A DNA stretch of 38,829 bases, taken from an uncultured Fibrobacter sp. (GTDB lineage: Bacteria > Fibrobacterota > Fibrobacteria > Fibrobacterales > Fibrobacteraceae). A program made the position numbers and the translations under genes. Shown in pieces: positions 32,385 through 38,829 of this stretch. The stretch spans positions 1-38,829 of the forward strand of contig CAMUYW010000030.1 in NCBI GenBank assembly GCA_947165045.1, in the 5' to 3' direction. Position 1 is the stretch's first letter. Every line of letters begins with the position of its first letter. The notes beneath the pieces were generated by a model that had not been told where the DNA came from, searched no databases, and worked only from the letters and a program-made list of their open reading frames with translations.

Positions 32385-32845
32385 ACATGGGCGTCAAAAC
32401 GAACAACGGCTGGGGCGAAGTTATCGCCGGGAAAGCCGCCATGGACAGCGACAAAGACGGCATGCCCGATTACTTTGAAGAAGCAATGGGCTACAACACC
32501 GCAAAAGATGATGCCATGACCAAGGAAAGCGATGGTTACGTGCGCATTGAAAAGTACATCAACTGGCTCGGAGCCATGCACGCACAAGTTGCAGGCAACG
32601 GGACGCTCGATTTTGACTTGCGCACAATCACGCGTGGGTTCCAGGAAGTAAAACCGTCTTACACCGTATCGGCTGCAGAAAACGGCTCGGTTGAATTACA
32701 GAAAGACGGCTACACCGCAAGATTCACCCCCGACAAGAATTACAAGGGACTTGCCTCGTTCAAGTACACGGTCAAAGGGAACGACAACACCGAATACACA
32801 GGCCGCCGCTTCGAAAAACAAATTCCGTACAGGGTTTTATTTTAA
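32354..32845 (+). pseudogene. Truncated polysaccharide-lyase-like C-terminal fragment
   Basis: An ORF without a plausible start runs from about 32354 to the stop at 32845; the first in-frame ATG is at 32387. It contains DSDKDGMPDYFEEAMGYN and DGYVRIEKYINWL, the Asp-rich EF-hand-like segment followed by an alpha-helix that typically ends secreted pectate-lyase-type polysaccharide lyases. The last 80 residues look like a beta-sandwich (SYTVSAAENGSVELQKDGYT). There is no signal peptide or catalytic beta-helix, so the protein has lost its N-terminus. The intact terminator after it fits a decayed gene. Confidence 0.6.
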
Positions 32846-32869
32846 CTGTTCTCATCGATCCAAATAATC

Positions 32870-32899
32870 AAGCACCTCGGCAAACATCGAGGTGCTTTT
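32870..32899 (+). terminator. Terminator between the lyase fragment and the GH5 gene
   Basis: AAGCACCTCG (32870-32879) / CGAGGTGCTT (32888-32897), a perfect 10-bp stem, then TTT. It serves the plus-strand fragment and may serve the converging GH5 gene. Confidence 0.85.
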
Positions 32900-32941
32900 C
32901 ATCAGCAAAGCCAATTCTAAGATTTAATAGAAAGATGAATA

Positions 32942-34837
32942 TTACTTTACCGTTACCGGATAGACAGAATTTCCAATGCGGAGAATGTAACGACCAGCAC
33001 GCGGCGCAGTCATCGAGAGATTGCCCGCTTTCGCCACGCCCACACGCAAAGTTTGTCCAAGAACATTGGAGAGCGAATAATGGCTTCCATTCTTAACGCC
33101 CGTCGCAACGATATTCAAGCCGTCAGTATTCACGCGAACAAAATTGCGAGCAGCCATTCTCGCCGTCGGGATACTTAAAACGTCCGGGATTTCCATAACC
33201 GTGTAATTGGACACATCTTCGACGCACTTGAGACTATCAATCCAGAGATAATCGCCAAACGCAACGTTGGTAACGCTAAAGCGGAGCGCCGTCGTCAACT
33301 TTGTAGAGAAAATTGTCGGTACATCAGCCTGCCAGCCATTATTGACCATCCAGCCAAAATCCACATAAGCGGTTGTCCATTCCGGAGAATAAGGCATGCC
33401 GACAAACGGATAATCCCAAAGTCCCTGACCGAGAATTTCGGTAGACGTATTCCAATCGCTATAGGCTACAAATTGATGGTTCGTACCTTTATAGCGGTAG
33501 CTGAACATTTTGCACTTGGAAATATCAAAACTGAAAGTAAAATCGGCATTCACATAAGGTGCATAGTCAAAAGCCGTGCCGACCGTATCAAGCTTGATTT
33601 TATCCATCTTGACCATTCCGTTTTCGGAGTTATCTTCGAAACTAGAATTACCGTGGTCACCCTGTTCATCGCTACCGCTCACATCCGTAATAAAGCTCCA
33701 TTCTCCGGTAGCATCTGTCGATGTCGTCTTGAGAGCAAACGGGAGTTCATCGTTAATTTGCGAAGCCCAATCAAGGTTCTTTGTGTAAGTCGTCTTTTGC
33801 GGAAGAACGTTCGCCTTGATATAGCTGTCGTCATCATTATCTTCAAGATACGGTTTTTCGACATCCCATTTGGCGGTAGAAAGTTTCTTTTCGTCAACCC
33901 ATTTCAGGAACGCATCGGCATTCGCCTTGGTCTTGGCATCGTTGATATCTTTTTCGACCCAGCCCCATTCGGTCACGAAAACACTGAGACCCGCAGCAAT
34001 AGCCTTGTTTGGGCTTGCATTCTGGCTAGTCGATGTTTCATTGATGTTATGCATATTGGCATAAAAATGATGCGTGTAAGCAACATTCTTGTCAACGACG
34101 GGATTTGCAACAGCATCGCCAGCCGCAGAAGACCACATCGGTGTCCCTACAACAATTAAGTTATCCGAATATTTACGAATTTCCTGAACAACTGTATCAG
34201 CATAAGCCTTGAGGTCATTCCAACTTTCACTCACAGGTTCATTGTAAATTTCAAAAATCACATGCGGGTATTTGCCATAACGCTGAGCCATGGTCCCAAA
34301 GAATTTCGCGGCATCACTTGCCGTAAAGCAAGCCTTATTATCGTTAAATTCGTACTTCGGTTTTACACCCTTGTGAATGCAATTATAATAGCCACCTTCA
34401 CTGTGCCAGTCCACCAAAACATAAACATCGTTTCTGATAGCCGCCTGTACGACCGTGTCCATTTGTGCGGAATAATATTCAGGACGAGTCTTGTAATTCC
34501 CTTGTCCCCAATTTCCAACGGAACCCATTGCAGAGCGAACAAGTTCAACATTCCACTCGCCTACAAGCGAATCAATAAAGGAATTGCCGTAGAACGACAT
34601 TCCGTTTGGCCAAAAGATACTCCAGGTAAGGCTCATTCCGCGCACCTGAACTTCGGCTCCATCTTTGACGCCTTGCACGCTTCCGTAAATGCGGCCTTCG
34701 CCAGCGGAATTCTTGCCGGCTTGCAAAGCACCGTATTGACTTACGGGACCTACGCGCGTGGGCTGAATTGTTGCAAATGCGCTACCCACAAAGGCAAACG
34801 CACACAAGGCGACAATCGCCATTTTTGACTTTTTCAT
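32942..34837 (-). CDS. Secreted GH5 endoglucanase/cellulase with carbohydrate-binding and T9SS-like regions
   Basis: A 631-residue exported glycosidase of family 5, likely cutting internal beta-1,4-glucan bonds. The signal peptide ends near SAFA. The TIM barrel shows VLVDWHSE, FEIYNEP with acid/base Glu200 and VFVTEWG with nucleophile Glu290. After residue 370, a beta-rich region (FTFSFDISKCKMFSYRYKG, AVAYSDWN-type strands) looks like a CBM11-like or CBM4-like module, and residues 565-631 (YSLSNVLGQTLRV, PRAGRYILRIG) resemble a T9SS sorting domain. AGGAG precedes the ATG. The gene is 27 bp from the lipoprotein gene of the regulator module and likely shares its operon. Confidence 0.85.
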   Translation of the reverse strand: MKKSKMAIVALCAFAFVGSAFATIQPTRVGPVSQYGALQAGKNSAGEGRIYGSVQGVKDGAEVQVRGMSLTWSIFWPNGMSFYGNSFIDSLVGEWNVELVRSAMGSVGNWGQGNYKTRPEYYSAQMDTVVQAAIRNDVYVLVDWHSEGGYYNCIHKGVKPKYEFNDNKACFTASDAAKFFGTMAQRYGKYPHVIFEIYNEPVSESWNDLKAYADTVVQEIRKYSDNLIVVGTPMWSSAAGDAVANPVVDKNVAYTHHFYANMHNINETSTSQNASPNKAIAAGLSVFVTEWGWVEKDINDAKTKANADAFLKWVDEKKLSTAKWDVEKPYLEDNDDDSYIKANVLPQKTTYTKNLDWASQINDELPFALKTTSTDATGEWSFITDVSGSDEQGDHGNSSFEDNSENGMVKMDKIKLDTVGTAFDYAPYVNADFTFSFDISKCKMFSYRYKGTNHQFVAYSDWNTSTEILGQGLWDYPFVGMPYSPEWTTAYVDFGWMVNNGWQADVPTIFSTKLTTALRFSVTNVAFGDYLWIDSLKCVEDVSNYTVMEIPDVLSIPTARMAARNFVRVNTDGLNIVATGVKNGSHYSLSNVLGQTLRVGVAKAGNLSMTAPRAGRYILRIGNSVYPVTVK

Positions 34838-34864
34838 ACTCTCTCCTATACGTGAAAAAGAATT

Positions 34865-36091
34865 TTAAAAACGCATCCCGAGACTCGGCCACATACTGGG
34901 CGAAATACCGTCAAAGCGGATATTGTCAAGGTAAATTTCGGTATCGTCAATAACGAGAATGTTGATTGCATTGACTGCAATAAGTTCTGTATCGAAATCA
35001 TCTGCCGTAAACGTGAAATGTTCCCATTTTTCCGTAAGCGTCACAAAGTACGATTCGTGATATTCACGTTCGCCTTTATCACTGCGTTTGGCTATCTGCA
35101 ACGAGATTTTTCCAGAACCTCTGGCATCAAACGAAATTGCAGTCGCCTTACGCAAATCATAGAACGCAAACATTTCTGCCTTATCAAAATCGTCACCAAT
35201 CGTAAAACCGATAACTCCATAATGCCCCGGAGTTTCCTCATCTATATCAAATGAAACGTGCAAGCTTTTTCCACTTTTGGCGCTATCGCCAGAAACAAAA
35301 AGATTTTCACTATCGACACCCGCGCTTGCACGGCTTCCGCCACCCTGCAACGAGTCTGTGCAAATAAACCACCAGCCCTGTCCAAAACTTTTTCCGATAA
35401 ATGTCTGTTTTTTCCAGTTTTCAAAATCTTCGACAACCGTAAAAATGCTATCTGCGAGATTAATGTTGTTCGTTGTCGCACCTTCATTCAATCCGGTTTC
35501 CATCTGGTACGAGAACTTTCCAAAATAGCCTTCGACAAAAGCATAATGCACGCCCGCAGGCAAATCATTAAATTCAAAGTTTCCGTTTACATCTGTAACG
35601 ACGGACTTGTCCAAAATGGAAACAGTTGCACCTTCTACAGCAACACCGTTATTCGTTATCGAACCCTTAAGAGTCTCACTTGCCGCAATAGAAAGGGTTT
35701 GTTCGGGACTACGTTCGAGATTGACCCAGCGCATTGTAGATAACGAGTCGCCCGAACGCGTTTCCAAAAGCTGGACAGGCGCTTTTTCACCAAGAACAGT
35801 GGACCTAATTTCAAGAACACCATTGTTATCCAAAGAATCTTCATACGCCACATGCATGGAGTCTTCGTCCAAAATCCACACACGGGCAAACGCATTCACC
35901 AAAGGTTTCCCATGATTTGTCGCCGTGATAATCCCTGCAATTTCAGTTTCACCAGCATTACTACCCGTGCCGTTTGCGATGTCTGAATTTCCGCTACAGC
36001 CAACAAGCGGAATACAAAGGATTGCGACAAAAGCCACAACACCCAAAGGGAATACCCAAGCCTGTTTTCGTAAAACATTACGGAGGTACAT
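34865..36091 (-). CDS. Lipoprotein with carboxypeptidase-regulatory-like and jelly-roll domains (module partner of TIGR02147 regulator)
   Basis: A 408-residue lipoprotein: lipobox LVGC with Cys32, then two beta-sandwich repeats of the carboxypeptidase-regulatory-like type (EIAGIITATNHGKPLVNAF; LKGSITNNGVAVEGATVSILDK with DVNGNFEFNDLPAG) and a C-terminal domain of about 180 residues (DFENWKKQTFIG, IGFTIGDDFDKAEMFAFY, ISFDARGSGKISLQIAKR, EIYLDNIRFDG) that looks like a CBM11/carbohydrate-binding jelly roll. GGAGG lies before the start, which overlaps the regulator stop codon by one base (TAATG). It probably displays a glycan-recognising domain on the cell surface; the ligand is unknown. Confidence 0.7.
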   Translation of the reverse strand: MYLRNVLRKQAWVFPLGVVAFVAILCIPLVGCSGNSDIANGTGSNAGETEIAGIITATNHGKPLVNAFARVWILDEDSMHVAYEDSLDNNGVLEIRSTVLGEKAPVQLLETRSGDSLSTMRWVNLERSPEQTLSIAASETLKGSITNNGVAVEGATVSILDKSVVTDVNGNFEFNDLPAGVHYAFVEGYFGKFSYQMETGLNEGATTNNINLADSIFTVVEDFENWKKQTFIGKSFGQGWWFICTDSLQGGGSRASAGVDSENLFVSGDSAKSGKSLHVSFDIDEETPGHYGVIGFTIGDDFDKAEMFAFYDLRKATAISFDARGSGKISLQIAKRSDKGEREYHESYFVTLTEKWEHFTFTADDFDTELIAVNAINILVIDDTEIYLDNIRFDGISPSMWPSLGMRF

Positions 36092-36930
36092 TACTTTACC
36101 TCCTTGACTTTGGCGCGGTTCACCAACTGAAACCCTACATGGCAAACACGGTCTGGATTTTTCTCTTCACGAGATAACGCAAGAATTTTTTCGCGAAGTT
36201 TCGCAATTTCTTCGCGGACTTTTTCAAAGCTTTCTTTAGACAAACTGCACGTAACACTCGTAACGCTGCGGTCATCACTAGTGAACAGATCATAAACTTC
36301 ACTATTCACTTCAAGATTTTTTAGATGGTATTTGCGTAAAATCGTAGAACGCACGCGAGGCGGAGTTGAAACAATAGGCTGTTCCACACGATATACACCA
36401 TTTTCATCTAAAGTAACGAATCCCGATTCCATCAAATAGCGAATACCACTTTCCACCTGAGGAGCGCGAAGCACTGGCGTAAACATGCGTCCAATTTTTT
36501 CCGCCGGCATATTTGGCGGAAGCAGAGGGAGCAAGTCGCGCAACACGGGATAGTACCATTTCGAGAAAAACTTGAGCGAAGAATCCTGCAGAGCAAATTC
36601 CTGATTGTTCGCGCGGACCGCAAGGAGCTTTCGCAACAATTCTTCGCGTACATCTACATTCTTTTCGTTACCGAAGCGCACCAAATCGAGAAAGTAATCC
36701 GATTCATCAACAGAAAGCCCCCAAGACTTGGCGATATTTTTCGCATTCGCAATGGATAGCGGGCGCGAGCCATCTAGGATTCGGCTGAAAAACGCAGAAC
36801 CGGAAACACCCGCATTTTCTTGAATCGCTCGGAGCGAAAGGCCCTTTGACTGCATTGTTTCCAAAACAGCGCGAATATAATCGCGGTAATCAAAATACAT
36901 AAATACACTAATTTTGGAAACATCTATCAT
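36091..36930 (-). CDS. TIGR02147-family transcriptional-regulator-like protein
   Basis: A 279-residue protein of the TIGR02147 family (DUF4423), abundant in Fibrobacter. The family start FDYRDYIRAVLE is at residues 13-24, followed by a helix-turn-helix-like region (LSLRAIQENAGVSGSAFFSR, then ILDGSRPLSIANAKNIAKSW). The middle part (YYPVLRDLLPLL) and the C-terminal strands (VTSVTCSLSKESFEK, DRVCHVGFQLVN) match family members that end FQL.P-type. It is predicted to bind DNA. Start 36930 is taken from the promoter (leaderless); 36948 and 36900 are alternatives. It overlaps the next lipoprotein by one base. Confidence 0.8.
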   Translation of the reverse strand: MIDVSKISVFMYFDYRDYIRAVLETMQSKGLSLRAIQENAGVSGSAFFSRILDGSRPLSIANAKNIAKSWGLSVDESDYFLDLVRFGNEKNVDVREELLRKLLAVRANNQEFALQDSSLKFFSKWYYPVLRDLLPLLPPNMPAEKIGRMFTPVLRAPQVESGIRYLMESGFVTLDENGVYRVEQPIVSTPPRVRSTILRKYHLKNLEVNSEVYDLFTSDDRSVTSVTCSLSKESFEKVREEIAKLREKILALSREEKNPDRVCHVGFQLVNRAKVKEVK

Positions 36931-36939
36931 ATTTCCAAA
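36913..36939. promoter_or_regulatory. Candidate operator: TTTGGAAA-N11-TTTCCAAA over the transcription start
   Basis: Perfect 8-bp arms at 36913-36920 and 36932-36939, centred at about 36926, close to the expected transcription start and touching the -10 box. A third TTTGGAAA is at 37004-37011 within a 22-bp repeat (36901-36922 and 36992-37013, three mismatches, 91 bp apart). Confidence 0.5.
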
Positions 36940-36966
36940 TATAAGCAATTATTATAAATTTTTCAA
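36938..36966 (-). promoter_or_regulatory. Promoter of the regulator-lipoprotein-GH5 unit
   Basis: Minus strand: -35 TTGAAA (36961-36966), exactly 17 bp, -10 TATATT (36938-36943). Seven bases separate the -10 box from the ATG at 36930, so the mRNA would be leaderless. Confidence 0.6.
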
Positions 36967-37017
36967 TGTAAATTTTTATATATAATTTACAAAATACATA
37001 ATTTTTGGAAACACATT

Positions 37018-38412
37018 TTAAGGCTTCAGTTGCTCGTACATGACCTCAATCCACTCGGGACTGCGGGCGACTGATTCCACCCAAATTTCATCGAGTGCGC
37101 CGTTCCAGGTTTCAGTCTCGATTTCATCGCCACCGATGCGGAAGGGGACGTTACGATTCAGCTCGTTCGGCACAAATTCCCCTGCAAATTCAGTTCCATC
37201 GGAACCCGCAATTGCTACCGCTTTACCGTTCACATACATGCTCACCATGTGATTCTTGGAAACGAGCACAAGGAAAGCCCACTCCCCAACAGGCACGGAA
37301 GTCGAATCCCCGAAATACACTGCCTCGGGGCTGCCCGGCATACTTTTCATCACGGCAAACGTTCCGCTATTCACCTCGTAATGCCACTGGAATCGCGAAG
37401 TTGAATCGCTCCAATAATCACGCTGGCTAAACAGCACTTGGTGTTCGCCATTGGGACCATTCCACTTGGTCCAAAGTGAAAGCGTAAAGTCGCCGCCCGT
37501 TGGATTAAGCGTATCCAAGTCGATAAATTGTCCCGGTTCCAAAAGCACCGCTTTGCCGCTCAAACCATCTACATAGTTTACGTTTTCCGCAACAGAAGAA
37601 TCATGGTTGAGCACATTGATATCGCGGTTCATGTGGAGAACTTTTTGAATTTCTGGATTGCCATATCCATTCGGGAGATAATAATAATCCGGAAGGTAAT
37701 AATGGAAACCATAGTAACTCGCAATGACTGACATATCGCTGCTCGTAAGCATATCCCCGTTGACCGAAAGTTCAGGCAACTTAAGCGTATCCATCGAACC
37801 CAATGCTGTAAATTCAAACTGAGCGATTGCCGAATCATTCTGCATGTACACAAGGTCCATTCTATAACCCGACGGGATGGAATCGAACGCAAAGGAGCCG
37901 TCCTCGGCAATCGGCGAGCGCAAATGCGTTCCCGGAATGCGCATATAACCAGAAGTCGCCCCGGAGATTTTTCCGCTTACAGTCTTATGCGGACCAATAC
38001 AAATCGTATCCTTCCTTACATAAGAAAGTCCATCGCCACGCAAGCCGGATTGTCCTTTGGATTCCGCATAAAAAAGCGGCATTTTTTTTAACTCCGAAAA
38101 CCTTGTAATCGGGCCAAGCTTAAAGAATCCTGTAGAATCAGCAACCGTTTCAAGCGAATCCACAATTTCTTTTGAATTATCCAGATAAGCAACCACACGC
38201 GCAGCAGGCACGGCACGCCCCTGCAAGTCTTGCACCACGCCAAAATATCTCAGCGTATCAGGCTTCCTTGCAATAGAATTCCCGATATCGGTCACGCCAC
38301 CGGCGACATCCTCGCTACTTGAGCACGCTAAGAACGTCAAAGAAAACGCAAGCGACATCACGCACGCAACGCAATTACGCGACAACTTTAGATAAACTTG
38401 TCTATTTTTCAT
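37018..38412 (-). CDS. LamG-domain lipoprotein (module partner of TIGR02147 regulator)
   Basis: A 464-residue lipoprotein with lipobox FLAC (Cys30). Residues about 50-110 are a carboxypeptidase-regulatory-like beta domain (FGVVQDLQGRAVPAARVVAY, DSTGFFKLGPITR), a second beta region follows (VSGKISGATSGYMRIPG, DGSFAFDSIPSGYR), and residues about 280-464 form a LamG/concanavalin-like domain (FIDLDTLNPTGGDFTLSLWT, GEWAFLVLVSKNHMVSMYVN, GALDEIWVESVARSPEWI). The C-terminal domain is expected to bind a carbohydrate or protein on the surface. It overlaps the upstream regulator gene by 11 bp. Confidence 0.78.
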   Translation of the reverse strand: MKNRQVYLKLSRNCVACVMSLAFSLTFLACSSSEDVAGGVTDIGNSIARKPDTLRYFGVVQDLQGRAVPAARVVAYLDNSKEIVDSLETVADSTGFFKLGPITRFSELKKMPLFYAESKGQSGLRGDGLSYVRKDTICIGPHKTVSGKISGATSGYMRIPGTHLRSPIAEDGSFAFDSIPSGYRMDLVYMQNDSAIAQFEFTALGSMDTLKLPELSVNGDMLTSSDMSVIASYYGFHYYLPDYYYLPNGYGNPEIQKVLHMNRDINVLNHDSSVAENVNYVDGLSGKAVLLEPGQFIDLDTLNPTGGDFTLSLWTKWNGPNGEHQVLFSQRDYWSDSTSRFQWHYEVNSGTFAVMKSMPGSPEAVYFGDSTSVPVGEWAFLVLVSKNHMVSMYVNGKAVAIAGSDGTEFAGEFVPNELNRNVPFRIGGDEIETETWNGALDEIWVESVARSPEWIEVMYEQLKP

Positions 38413-38829
38413 TTTCCGCCTCCTTCCCTATTTTCTTGCTCATCGGGAACGCCACAAGCATCATTTCGTAAACGCGTTCCACTTCCGAATCATTTGCCGC
38501 ACGGGCAATAATTTTCTTGCGGGCTTCTTCCAGCACCTTTACCGCATAATTATAAGATTTTTCGCTCATCGCAAGAGTCGTGAACGCAGCAAAGCGCTCG
38601 TTTTTGGGCATAGATTCTACGGCGCCCATCGCATGCTGCATATATTCATGACGAATTCGTCGCAAAGCCATTGGCGGAATTTCCGAAGCGTCGAGCATTT
38701 GCGATGTTTCAACATAGCGCTCGCCCTCTTTTTTCAGGAGTCCCCATTCCAGCAGCTTTTTTACCGCATCGCGAGCCTCGTCCGTCGTTATCTGCGGCAC
38801 AACCGAACGCGCCAACACACGGTAGTCCC
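38402..38829 (-). CDS. TIGR02147-family regulator-like protein, C-terminal part (partial)
   Basis: The visible 141 residues run past the right edge with no stop or start (upstream residues read DYRVLARSVVPQIT). The family C-terminus is clear: KKLLEWGLLKKEGERYVET, MALRRIRHEYMQHAM, AFTTLAMSEKSYNYAVKVLE, then RVYEMMLVAFPMSKK. It corresponds to the second half of the protein at 36091-36930, with its DNA-binding half outside the window. Its stop lies 11 bp inside the downstream LamG-lipoprotein gene. Confidence 0.75.
   Translation of the reverse strand, partial: DYRVLARSVVPQITTDEARDAVKKLLEWGLLKKEGERYVETSQMLDASEIPPMALRRIRHEYMQHAMGAVESMPKNERFAAFTTLAMSEKSYNYAVKVLEEARKKIIARAANDSEVERVYEMMLVAFPMSKKIGKEAENEK

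Noticed and set aside
32155..32587. Minus-strand ORFs of 102 and 92 codons near the lyase fragment
   Set aside because: They are shadows of the plus-strand lyase fragment; only the short frame ending at 32277 looks like real protein.

Overview
The window looks like a chromosomal segment of a Fibrobacter species (phylum Fibrobacterota, gut cellulose degraders). Evidence: four lipoproteins carrying the Fibrobacter succinogenes major paralogous (FISUMP) domain, two regulators of the TIGR02147 type that are abundant in this genus, secreted GH5 and GH16 glycanases and carbohydrate esterases with C-terminal tails resembling type IX secretion (T9SS) sorting domains, and an ffh-rpsP-rimM-trmD-rplS housekeeping block. 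The species assignment is inference; no rRNA gene is present.

Layout. 1-73: start of serS, leaving the window on the minus strand. 344-1828: secreted CE1-type esterase. 1999-12752 (minus): a long housekeeping run holding, in transcription order, an AGCS amino-acid symporter, ffh, rpsP-rimM-trmD-rplS, two overlapping cyclic-nucleotide-binding-like proteins, yajC, def, a SpoIID/LytB-domain protein and an e-MtaB-type tRNA methylthiotransferase. 12800-14014: divergent aminotransferase. 14181-17134: a hydrolase lipoprotein with a His-rich linker, an outer-membrane-barrel-like protein with a Met-rich loop, and a small exported Cys-Cys protein, an unusual trio that may concern metals. 17198-22482: MATE exporter, GH16 glucanase, membrane protein, second secreted esterase. 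22552-24919: DUF1653 protein divergent from a (p)ppGpp-synthetase-like protein plus DUF4230 protein, then an unlisted 47-residue membrane peptide. 25034-30324: the FISUMP cluster (five domains in four lipoproteins) with a decayed Rpn-like remnant. 30325-30644: a patch of palindromic repeats. 30645-32123: ilvC. 32277-32845: two gene fragments on opposite strands that abut, one the end of a polysaccharide-lyase-like protein. 32942-38829 (minus): two regulator-lipoprotein modules, one continuing into a GH5 cellulase.

The most interesting candidate system is at the right end: twice in tandem, a TIGR02147 regulator overlaps the start of a lipoprotein built from a carboxypeptidase-regulatory-like beta domain plus a C-terminal jelly-roll (LamG-like or CBM-like) domain. 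In one copy the pair leads directly into a cellulase, and its promoter carries an inverted repeat lying on the predicted transcription start. This suggests a surface-glycan recognition and response module. The second candidate is the His-rich/Met-rich/CC trio, whose promoter has a 12-bp palindrome between the -35 and -10 boxes.

Promoter -10 boxes of the form TATATT or TATCTT recur throughout. Several sit only 7-9 bp before the start codon with no Shine-Dalgarno sequence, which points to leaderless or nearly leaderless mRNAs for ffh, the MATE gene, the 20248-21021 gene and the 36091-36930 regulator.
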